Below are positions 1 through 5,418 of a stretch of DNA of 6,824 nucleotides, one piece after another. Source of the stretch: Candidatus Margulisiibacteriota bacterium. Lineage in GTDB: Bacteria > Margulisbacteria > Termititenacia > Termititenacales > Termititenacaceae. Within the stretch, counting starts at the first letter, position 1. Each line of letters starts with the position of its first letter. The translations under genes were made by a program, and so were the position numbers. The stretch spans positions 1-6,824 of the forward strand of contig JAITIS010000085.1 of the NCBI GenBank assembly GCA_031279305.1, written 5' to 3'. The notes under the pieces are model-generated. The model was given only the letters and a program-made list of their open reading frames with translations. It was not told the DNA's origin and made no database searches.

Positions 1-208
1 GGTATCTTTTGGCGCTACCGGCGGCAAAGATAAGCATAGCATTACTTTAGACATAAACTATATGCCTGCTCACACGCACGGCGTCACAGACTATGGCCAC
101 GTCCACGGCGGCAAGATGCTCCGGGGCAGAATTCACAACGGCAGACGTGTCGGCGACGCTAGTTGCGCTGATGGGTTATGGGAGGGAGATACTTCATCGG
201 CTAAGACT
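1..208 (+). repeat. Direct repeat, left copy (inside first collar gene)
   Basis: Bases 1-208 match 504-711 at a constant offset of 503, with about 7 mismatches counted by eye. The first 91 bases are identical. After base 208 the two genes remain homologous as proteins but diverge strongly at the DNA level. This looks like a recent duplication or a gene-conversion patch. The repeat may extend left of the window. Confidence 0.9.
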
Positions 209-304
209 AATATTTCTATTCAAGATGCCGGAAGCAGTGCGCCGTTTATTGTAGATACTGTGCCGCCTTACTATACACTCGTCTATATCAAAAAGACGGT
301 TTAA
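1..304 (+). CDS. Tail-collar-type protein, 5'-truncated by the window edge
   Basis: This is the C-terminal part (about 100 residues) of a protein of the phage tail collar type; its start lies outside the window. The reading frame begins at base 2. What is seen: a glycine-rich GATGGKDKH stretch, a PAHTHG motif followed by HVHGG, and a closing PPYYTLVYIKK, which is the usual final strand of collar domains. It ends two bases before the next gene, which encodes a close paralogue. In T4 gp37, paired His-x-His motifs of this kind coordinate iron at the fibre tip; whether they do so here is inference. Such proteins occur in phage tails and in phage-derived or surface-fibre genes of bacterial chromosomes. 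With no other tail genes visible, I cannot say whether this belongs to a prophage or is a domesticated adhesin or fibre. The family call is good; the role is uncertain. Confidence 0.75.
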   Translation, partial: VSFGATGGKDKHSITLDINYMPAHTHGVTDYGHVHGGKMLRGRIHNGRRVGDASCADGLWEGDTSSAKTNISIQDAGSSAPFIVDTVPPYYTLVYIKKTV

Positions 305-306
305 CT

Positions 307-813
307 ATGGTTATCACGCTAAACGCCGAAATGCTGGCCAGCGATATGCTCAATCTAACTATGCTGCCTAAAGGCACAATCCTGATGTACGACGGCGGCG
401 GCTGGCAGGATAATAAAACGTTGGTCGGCTGGTATCAATGCAACGGACAAATAGCGAACGGCGTTAGACTGCCCGATCTGCGAAATAAATTCATTCGTGG
501 CGGGGTATCTTTTGGCGCTACCGGCGGCAAAGATAAGCATAGCATTACTTTAGACATAAACTATATGCCTGCTCACACGCACGGCGTCACAGACGGTGGC
601 CACGTCCACGGCGGCAAGATGCTCCGGGGCAGAATTCACGACGGCAGAAGTGTCGGCAGCGCTAGTTGCGCTGATGGGTTATGGGAGGGAGATACTTCAC
701 CGGCTAAGACTGGCATATCTCTAGGCAGCGCAGGAGAAACAAACCCTAGTCCAGTCGAAATAAACACTCTGCCTAGTTATTACACGGTGATTTACATCAA
801 GAAAATGGCCTAG
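307..813 (+). CDS. Tail-collar-type protein, complete paralogue of the upstream gene
   Basis: A complete 168-residue protein. Residues 21-65 carry the collar-domain hallmarks: PKGTILMYDG, GWYQCNGQ and LPDLRNKFIRG. They are followed by GATGGKDKH (70-78), the histidine motifs HTH (90-92) and HVH (99-101), and the C-terminal LPSYYTVIYIKK (155-166). There is no signal peptide or membrane segment. The first 20 residues are short and unstructured-looking, so this could be a small tip or baseplate subunit, or one chain of a trimeric fibre. The start lies two bases after the stop of the upstream paralogue and has no clear ribosome binding site, so translation is probably coupled. Residues 67-135 are almost identical to the upstream copy, while the C-terminus is more diverged. 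The gene ends seven bases before the convergent rex stop codon. Function in phage or host is not determined by this window. Confidence 0.8.
   Translation: MVITLNAEMLASDMLNLTMLPKGTILMYDGGGWQDNKTLVGWYQCNGQIANGVRLPDLRNKFIRGGVSFGATGGKDKHSITLDINYMPAHTHGVTDGGHVHGGKMLRGRIHDGRSVGSASCADGLWEGDTSPAKTGISLGSAGETNPSPVEINTLPSYYTVIYIKKMA
504..711 (+). repeat. Direct repeat, right copy (inside second collar gene)
   Basis: This is the second copy of the patch at 1-208, in the same reading frame. Mismatches fall in five codons (595-597, 640-642, 649-651, 658-660, 700-702), and all of them change the amino acid. Confidence 0.9.
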
Positions 814-820
814 AATCCTG

Positions 821-1432
821 CTACCCCAGCGCGTTTACGAAATACAGCACATTTTCCAGCTCCAGCTCCAGATTGACATTATTGATGACCGTCCGGTCGT
901 TGCCTTTCAGGCGCAGCGACGAAAAATTAAGCACGCCCCTGATACCGGCGGCCGCCAGCAGATCCAGCGCCTGCTGGGCAGCGCCCTCCGGCACGGCCAG
1001 CACGGCAATTTCAATTTTATTTTTGTGCACATATTCTTCCAGATCTTCCAGCGGCAGCACCAGCGGCTTTTCGCTCTGTTTGGCCGGATCTATGTCAAAA
1101 CCGGCGGTGATTTTTATGCCGGCTTTTTCAAAACCGCGGTAATTAAGCAGCGCCCGGCCAATATTGCCCGCGCCGATCAGAATGACATTATTCAGCTCTT
1201 TTTTGCCCAGAATAATATTTAGTTTTTCCACCAGATCGTTGATCTGATAACCGCCGCGCTTGTTGCCGCTGAGCTTGAGCACCGAAAAATCTTTTCTGAC
1301 CTGCGTCGAGGCGACGCCCGCCGCATCGGCCAGATTGTCCGAAAACACTTTATTGAAGCCGAGGCTTTGCAGTTTATTAAGCGCATTTTTGTACAATAAA
1401 AGCCGCTCGAGATTATTATTATTGATAAGCAT
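821..1432 (-). CDS. rex: Redox-sensing transcriptional repressor Rex
   Basis: Rex is a cytoplasmic dimeric repressor that binds DNA when NADH is low and is released when NADH rises, usually controlling fermentation and respiration genes. The 203 residues fit the usual family length. Residues 10-76 form the winged-helix DNA-binding domain, with VRKDFS (45-50) and KRGGYQ (58-63) as recognisable family motifs. Residues 82-200 form the Rossmann NAD(H)-binding domain, with GAGNIG at 87-92 and GFDIDP at 111-116. AGIRGVLNFS (162-171) and the NVNLELELENVLYF helix at the end are also typical. The start is supported by AGAAGG six bases upstream. The gene is convergent with the collar genes and divergent from phosphofructokinase, so it may control its own promoter and possibly the glycolytic gene. 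The family assignment is firm; the regulated targets are inferred. Confidence 0.95.
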   Translation of the reverse strand: MLINNNNLERLLLYKNALNKLQSLGFNKVFSDNLADAAGVASTQVRKDFSVLKLSGNKRGGYQINDLVEKLNIILGKKELNNVILIGAGNIGRALLNYRGFEKAGIKITAGFDIDPAKQSEKPLVLPLEDLEEYVHKNKIEIAVLAVPEGAAQQALDLLAAAGIRGVLNFSSLRLKGNDRTVINNVNLELELENVLYFVNALG

Positions 1433-1438
1433 TATGCG

Positions 1439-1444
1439 CCTTCT
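1439..1444 (-). promoter_or_regulatory. Ribosome binding site of rex
   Basis: On the - strand this reads AGAAGG, six bases before the ATG at 1432. It supports that start and contrasts with the other core genes, which lack a Shine-Dalgarno sequence. Confidence 0.7.
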
Positions 1445-1453
1445 TTCACTTTA

Positions 1454-1477
1454 ATTTGCGCATATTATAGCGGAAAT
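1454..1477. promoter_or_regulatory. Imperfect inverted repeat, candidate Rex operator
   Basis: The arms ATTTGCGC (1454-1461) and GCGGAAAT (1470-1477) pair at 7 of 8 positions around an 8-base spacer that contains the rex -10 box. A repressor bound here would block rex transcription. The arms do not closely match the common Rex site (TTGTGA...TCACAA), although they share a T-rich outer edge and inverted symmetry. Self-control by Rex is therefore an inference from position. Confidence 0.3.
1464..1469 (-). promoter_or_regulatory. -10 box of the rex promoter
   Basis: The - strand reads TATAAT, a perfect -10 element, about 31 bases before the rex ATG, which would leave a short leader carrying the Shine-Dalgarno sequence. 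I see no good -35 at normal spacing, so the promoter may need another contact or be weak. The box lies inside the inverted repeat at 1454-1477. Confidence 0.5.
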
Positions 1478-1493
1478 CTATTAGAACGGCATC

Positions 1494-1523
1494 TCGACGC
1501 GACCGATAGGGGCGTGTTACTAT
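1494..1523 (+). promoter_or_regulatory. Putative leaderless promoter of phosphofructokinase
   Basis: TACTAT at 1518-1523 fits the TANNNT -10 pattern and ends exactly six bases before the ATG at 1530, so transcription would begin at or next to the start codon. TCGACG at 1494-1499 is a 4-of-6 match to TTGACA with an 18-base spacer. The only purine-rich stretch upstream, AGGGG at 1508-1512, is 17 bases from the ATG, too far to act as a normal Shine-Dalgarno sequence. Confidence 0.45.
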
Positions 1524-1529
1524 AAAATT

Positions 1530-2834
1530 ATGCGCAAAGTCACTTATGAGGATCTGCTTATTCGCGCGCTTGGTGAACCCCGGCACAGCGCCGAAAAAAT
1601 ACTGGGGCGCAAAGTCGAGGGTATACCGGACAAAGACCGGATACTTTTTCACCGTCATCTGGCTGATGTGGGTGTTTATGCGGATGATCTAGCCAGAGCG
1701 CCGATGGTCGAGCTGGCCGGCCCCCGGCCAAAGTTATTTTTCAAGCCGCAGGATGTCAAAATCGGCATAGTCACCTGCGGCGGCCTGTGTCCAGGGCTAA
1801 ACACTATCATCCGCTCTATAGTCTACACCGCCGAACAGTATTACAGCATCAGGGCAATCTATGGTTTTCGTTACGGCTACGCCGGCCTAAATCCCGTTAT
1901 CGGCTTGAAGCCTCTACCGCTAGACACTGATTTGGTTGACAATATTCATCTGCAGGGCGGCACCATACTTGGCTCCTCGCGCGGGCCGCAGGAATCCGGG
2001 GTGATGGCGGATTATCTGGAAAATCTGGGCATAAATATCCTTTTTGTAGTCGGCGGCGACGGCACGATGCGCGGCGCGATGGAACTGTCCCGCGAAGTGG
2101 AAAAACGCGGCAAGCCGCTGGCTATCATCGGCATACCCAAGACCATCGACAATGACATCGCTTTTATCGAGCGCACTTTTGGTTTTGAGACCGCGGTTGA
2201 GGAAGCGACGCGCGTCATCGCCGCGGCGCATATGGAGGCCAAAGGCGCGGTCAACGGCATCGGCTTGGTCAAGCTGATGGGACGCGACTCCGGATTCATC
2301 GCGGCCAACGCCGCGCTGGCCAGCTGCGTAGTCAATTTTTGCCTGATCCCGGAGGAGCCGTTCGCTCTGGATAAGTTTTTGGCAGACTTAAAAAACCGCA
2401 TCGAACGCCGCCAGCACGCCGTCATCGTCGCGGCGGAGGGCGCCGGACAAGAGTTAATGCAGGCAGACCGGGCGGATTTTGATAAATCCGGCAACAAACG
2501 CCTGCAGGATATCGGGCCGTTTCTCAAAAAAGAAATTATTAAGTATTTCACGGCAGAAAAATTGGAGGTCAATGTCCGCTATATCGACCCCAGCTACACG
2601 ATCCGCTCCGTGGCGCCCACCGGCGACGACAATGTTTTTTGCTTGATGCTCGGCCAGAGCGCGGTGCACGCGGCAATGAGCGGCCGCACGGCGATGGTCA
2701 TCGGCTACCGCAATGATCATTATATCCATTTGCCTATGTCCCTGATCACGCGCTTCCGTAAAAAACTGGAAGTGAACAGCCGCCTCTGGAAAACAGTGCT
2801 AGACACCACCGGACAGGCTGAGTATAGACCGTAA
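1530..2834 (+). CDS. pfkA: 6-phosphofructokinase, long plant/trypanosome-like type, probably ATP-dependent
   Basis: It phosphorylates fructose 6-phosphate to fructose 1,6-bisphosphate in glycolysis, in the cytoplasm. The 434 residues include an N-terminal extension of about 75 residues before the catalytic core, compared with about 320 residues in total for the E. coli enzyme. Motifs: TCGGLCPGLN (82-91) for phosphoryl-donor binding, GGDGT (175-179), PKTIDND (203-209, catalytic Asp207), MGRDSGF (250-256) and AAEGAG (301-306) for sugar phosphate, and YIDPSYTIRS (351-360), seen in plant and trypanosome enzymes. Gly178 sits at the position of E. coli Gly104, where pyrophosphate-dependent enzymes have Asp, so ATP is the more likely donor. 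Lys204 at the E. coli Gly124 position is, however, shared with pyrophosphate enzymes. Transcription may be leaderless. It is followed after 25 bases by accB. The family is certain; donor specificity is inferred. Confidence 0.93.
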   Translation: MRKVTYEDLLIRALGEPRHSAEKILGRKVEGIPDKDRILFHRHLADVGVYADDLARAPMVELAGPRPKLFFKPQDVKIGIVTCGGLCPGLNTIIRSIVYTAEQYYSIRAIYGFRYGYAGLNPVIGLKPLPLDTDLVDNIHLQGGTILGSSRGPQESGVMADYLENLGINILFVVGGDGTMRGAMELSREVEKRGKPLAIIGIPKTIDNDIAFIERTFGFETAVEEATRVIAAAHMEAKGAVNGIGLVKLMGRDSGFIAANAALASCVVNFCLIPEEPFALDKFLADLKNRIERRQHAVIVAAEGAGQELMQADRADFDKSGNKRLQDIGPFLKKEIIKYFTAEKLEVNVRYIDPSYTIRSVAPTGDDNVFCLMLGQSAVHAAMSGRTAMVIGYRNDHYIHLPMSLITRFRKKLEVNSRLWKTVLDTTGQAEYRP

Positions 2835-2853
2835 CACCGGCCTAGGCTAGAAT
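2825..2853 (+). promoter_or_regulatory. Putative leaderless promoter of accB
   Basis: TAGAAT at 2848-2853 fits TANNNT and ends six bases before the accB ATG at 2860, the same spacing as at phosphofructokinase. TAGACC at 2825-2830 is a 4-of-6 match to TTGACA with a 17-base spacer and overlaps the end of the phosphofructokinase gene. No Shine-Dalgarno sequence precedes accB. The small palindrome GCCTAGGC lies between the two elements, and its relevance is unknown. Confidence 0.4.
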
Positions 2854-2859
2854 AATCAA

Positions 2860-3279
2860 ATGGACACGGAGCGCATAAAAGACCTGATCAAACTCGTCGA
2901 ACAGGCAAATATCACGGGGCTGGCCGTCGAGGAGCAGGACTTCAAAGTAGAAATTCGCAAAGACAGCAACCAGCCTGGCGCAGTCCAGCCGTCCAGCGCG
3001 CCGGCCGCGCCGGTCGGAGAACCGGTCAAATATCAGGGTAGTCTGACCGCCATCAAAGCGCCGATGACCGGCACTTTTTACGCGGCGGCCGCGCCCAATG
3101 ACAAACCGTTCATCGCCGTCGGCGACACGGTCGCCCAAGGACAGGCTGTTTGCGTCATAGAGGCGATGAAAACTTTTAACGAAATAGAGTCCGAATTTTC
3201 CGGCGCCGTGGAAAAAATACTGGCGCAAAACGCCCAGACAGTAGAACTGGGGCAGCCGTTATTTCTGCTCCGCGCTTAA
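2860..3279 (+). CDS. accB: Biotin carboxyl carrier protein of acetyl-CoA carboxylase
   Basis: It carries biotin between the biotin carboxylase and carboxyltransferase halves of acetyl-CoA carboxylase, the first step of fatty-acid synthesis. The 139 residues are slightly shorter than the E. coli protein (156). The N-terminal helix and strand (1-35, with IKDLIKLVEQANITGLAVEE) match AccB. A short Pro/Ala linker (39-56) leads to the biotinyl domain (63-138), with APMTGTFY (67-74) and the biotinylation site EAMK, Lys104. The insert around AAAPNDKPFIAVGD (76-89) corresponds to the AccB-specific thumb, which argues against a generic decarboxylase carrier domain. accC, the usual partner gene, does not follow; recJ starts on the very next base. 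Biotin ligase and the other subunits must be encoded elsewhere. The assignment is firm. Confidence 0.93.
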   Translation: MDTERIKDLIKLVEQANITGLAVEEQDFKVEIRKDSNQPGAVQPSSAPAAPVGEPVKYQGSLTAIKAPMTGTFYAAAAPNDKPFIAVGDTVAQGQAVCVIEAMKTFNEIESEFSGAVEKILAQNAQTVELGQPLFLLRA

Positions 3280-4974
3280 ATGCCTCTCTCTCTGCTCAAA
3301 AAAGAATGGCTGTTTCCAGAAACTCCGCCGGAATTAAACAGCCGCGAAGCGGTCTTAAACGCCGTTCTGCAAAACCGCCGCGTGAACACGCCAAAAGAAA
3401 AACAAAATTTCTTAAATCCGGGGCTGGAAGATCTATCTCCGCTGGAAGCGATACCCCAGATCGCCGAAGCCGCGCGCTATCTGCTCCAAAATCTGGAGAA
3501 AAAGATCACTATTTACGGCGACTACGACGTAGACGGCGTGACCGGCACCGCCCTGCTCTACAGCGCCCTGCAAAATCTAGGCGCGGCACGCATTGCTTAT
3601 TATATACCGCACCGTTTTTCCGAGGGCTACGGCTTAAATAAGCCCGCGGTCAAACAGATCAAAGCTGACGGCACGGAAATAATCCTCACCGTCGACTGCG
3701 GCATCAGCAATTACGCGGAAATAAAATACGCCAAAGAATTAGGTTTGACCGTCATCGTCACCGATCATCATATGCCGCCGGTGGTTTATCCGCCCGCAGA
3801 TTTTTTGGTCAATCCCAAAATGAACAACCAGCCTAATCCCTGCCGCAATATTTCCGGCGTGGCCGTGGCTTTCAAATTTGTCGAGCAGCTATGCCGGCTC
3901 AAAGGCTGCCGGCCTTACAGCGAGACCAGACAGTATCTCGACCTCGTGCTCCTCGGCACCATCGCGGACATCGTGCCGCTGCTGGAAGAAAACCGCACGC
4001 TGGCTATTCAAGGGCTGCAGGAGATCAACCGCAGAAAACGCGTGGGGCTGCGCGCGTTGGCGGATATCGCGGGGCTAAAAGGCGGCGCGATCACCAGCAA
4101 AGACATCGGTTTTGGCCTCGCCCCGCGCTTAAACGCCGCCGGCCGGATGGACAACAGCTCGCTGGCGGTCAGGCTCTTATTGGAGACGGATTATTACCGC
4201 GCCAAAAATATCGCGCTGGAGTTGAACGAACACAACACCCGCAGACAGGAGCTGGGCGCGGAGATCAAAGAACAGGTCAGCGCCGCGATTCAAAAACTGC
4301 CGGACCCGGCCAGTGAAAAAGTTTTTATTCTGGCCGCCGAAGGCTGGCACCCCGGCATTATCGGCATCGTCGCCTCGCAGATCGCCAAACAGCACAACCG
4401 GCCGACCGCGCTGATCGCCATCGCCGGCGGAGGCGGCCGCGGCTCGATCCGTTCGCTGGAGGGGCTGGATATTTTCGAGCCGCTGCAAAAATGCGGCTAC
4501 CTGCTCAAGGATTTCGGCGGCCACAAAGAAGCGGCCGGGTTTGAAATCGAAACAGCCCGGATAGAGGAATTTACGCAGGCCTTTCGCAAAACTCTGGGCG
4601 AAACTCTGACGGAAAACAGCTATATACCCAAACTTCAGATCGACGCGGCGCTGCCCAAAGAACAGATCAGCAAACAGCTGGCGGAAGAGATCGAAAAGCT
4701 CGCGCCTTTCGGCCAGAATAATCCCCAGCCTGTTTTTACAACCAAAGAATTATCTATTTATGATTTTGCGCCGATTGGCGGCGGCAAGCATCTGCGTTTT
4801 TCGCTCACGGACGGAGTGGACATCATCGACGGCGTCGGTTTCGGTATGGGAGGCCTGCTCCCTGCCATCAAACAAAATAGCGATCTGGAAATAGCTTTTA
4901 ATCTCTCCATCAATGAATGGCAGGGACGCCGGAAATTGCAGCTCATAATCAAAGATCTGCGGCCGCGGTTATGA
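3280..4974 (+). CDS. recJ: Single-stranded-DNA-specific exonuclease RecJ
   Basis: RecJ degrades single-stranded DNA 5' to 3' in recombinational repair, base-excision repair and mismatch repair, using two metal ions. The 564 residues match the family core. DHH domain: DYDVDG (81-86), VDCG (138-141), DHH (162-164) and GTIAD (226-230), all with intact metal ligands. APRLNAAGRM (281-290) is a typical RecJ signature. DHHA1 domain: GWHPGIIGI (355-363), GRGSIRS (386-392) and GGHKEAAG (413-420). The C-terminal OB fold begins near LAPFGQNNPQP (474-484) and ends with WQGRRKLQLIIKDLRP. The start codon immediately follows the accB stop codon and has no Shine-Dalgarno sequence, so translation is probably coupled. 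The gene ends by overlapping the next start as ATGA. Nothing is missing, and an active enzyme is expected. Confidence 0.96.
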   Translation: MPLSLLKKEWLFPETPPELNSREAVLNAVLQNRRVNTPKEKQNFLNPGLEDLSPLEAIPQIAEAARYLLQNLEKKITIYGDYDVDGVTGTALLYSALQNLGAARIAYYIPHRFSEGYGLNKPAVKQIKADGTEIILTVDCGISNYAEIKYAKELGLTVIVTDHHMPPVVYPPADFLVNPKMNNQPNPCRNISGVAVAFKFVEQLCRLKGCRPYSETRQYLDLVLLGTIADIVPLLEENRTLAIQGLQEINRRKRVGLRALADIAGLKGGAITSKDIGFGLAPRLNAAGRMDNSSLAVRLLLETDYYRAKNIALELNEHNTRRQELGAEIKEQVSAAIQKLPDPASEKVFILAAEGWHPGIIGIVASQIAKQHNRPTALIAIAGGGGRGSIRSLEGLDIFEPLQKCGYLLKDFGGHKEAAGFEIETARIEEFTQAFRKTLGETLTENSYIPKLQIDAALPKEQISKQLAEEIEKLAPFGQNNPQPVFTTKELSIYDFAPIGGGKHLRFSLTDGVDIIDGVGFGMGGLLPAIKQNSDLEIAFNLSINEWQGRRKLQLIIKDLRPRL

Positions 4975-5354
4975 AAGATTGGCGAGACGGGGATCTGGCC
5001 CCAGCGACCCTCGGCGGCCAAAAGCTCATTCTCGAAACCGCGGTCAGCGCGGCGGCCGCCGCGCAGGGGCTGTCGGGCCGAGCCAGCATCCCGGCGGATG
5101 GAATGCTGTTTGTTTTTCCGCAGGCGGAAATCCGTTATTTTTGGATGAAAGAAATGCGTTTTCCGCTGGATATAATCTGGCTGAAAGACCAAACAATTAT
5201 CGGCATTACCTACAGCGCGTCCGTGCCGCCGGAACAGGAAAGAGAATTTCCCCGCGCGTTTTACAGCATAGCCGAACCGTCCGATATGGTCATCGAGGTC
5301 GAGGCCGGACGGGCGGTTAGTTTCAGCAGGGGAATGAAGTTAGAGATAAATTAA
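4971..5354 (+). CDS. DUF192 family protein
   Basis: A small 127-residue protein of the DUF192 (PF02643) family, whose biochemical role is not settled. Family features: ETAVSAAAAAQGLSGR (the usual 'rGLm.R' region, about 21-36), GMLFVF (44-49), YFWMKEMRFPLDIIWL (57-72, matching the conserved FWMKNT..PLDiiF block) and a closing VIEVEAGRAVSFSRGMKLEI. DUF192 proteins are often exported, but no signal peptide is visible here, so a cytoplasmic location is likely. I chose the ATG at 4971 because it overlaps the recJ stop in the ATGA arrangement and leaves a family-like N-terminus. An upstream ATG at 4917 would add 18 residues inside recJ that do not look like the family. Translation is probably coupled to recJ; no Shine-Dalgarno sequence is seen. 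Confidence 0.88.
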   Translation: MKDWRDGDLAPATLGGQKLILETAVSAAAAAQGLSGRASIPADGMLFVFPQAEIRYFWMKEMRFPLDIIWLKDQTIIGITYSASVPPEQEREFPRAFYSIAEPSDMVIEVEAGRAVSFSRGMKLEIN

Positions 5355-5404
5355 AAAGCCTGCAATTTTCTCCGCGCGCCTGCGATATCTTAATGCATCA
5401 GGGA

Positions 5405-5410
5405 AAGGAG
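5405..5410 (+). promoter_or_regulatory. Strong ribosome binding site of the 5419 gene
   Basis: AAGGAG lies eight bases before the ATG at 5419. It is the best Shine-Dalgarno sequence in the window and fixes this start. The 64-base gap after DUF192 shows no clear terminator hairpin and no convincing promoter. Confidence 0.8.
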
Positions 5411-5418
5411 AAAACCAT

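Noticed and set aside
1..813. CRISPR-like array from the repeated collar sequence
   Set aside because: Only two copies, each coding and about 208 bp long; this is a gene duplication.
805..830. Shared terminator between the convergent collar gene and rex
   Set aside because: No stable hairpin or T run is visible in the seven-base gap or its flanks.
1920..2729. Antisense open frames across phosphofructokinase
   Set aside because: No motifs and no start signals; they are explained by the GC-rich sense gene.
2841..2848. Palindrome GCCTAGGC as a terminator before accB
   Set aside because: Too short, no loop and no T run; it lies within the proposed accB promoter spacer.
3306..4316. Long open frames overlapping recJ in other frames (3306-3641, 3891-4316)
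   Set aside because: Arginine-rich, low-complexity translations typical of shadows of a GC-rich gene; RecJ is unambiguous.
4917..4970. Earlier ATG for the DUF192 protein
   Set aside because: It would overlap recJ by 58 bases and add residues unlike the family; the ATGA overlap at 4971 is a better start.
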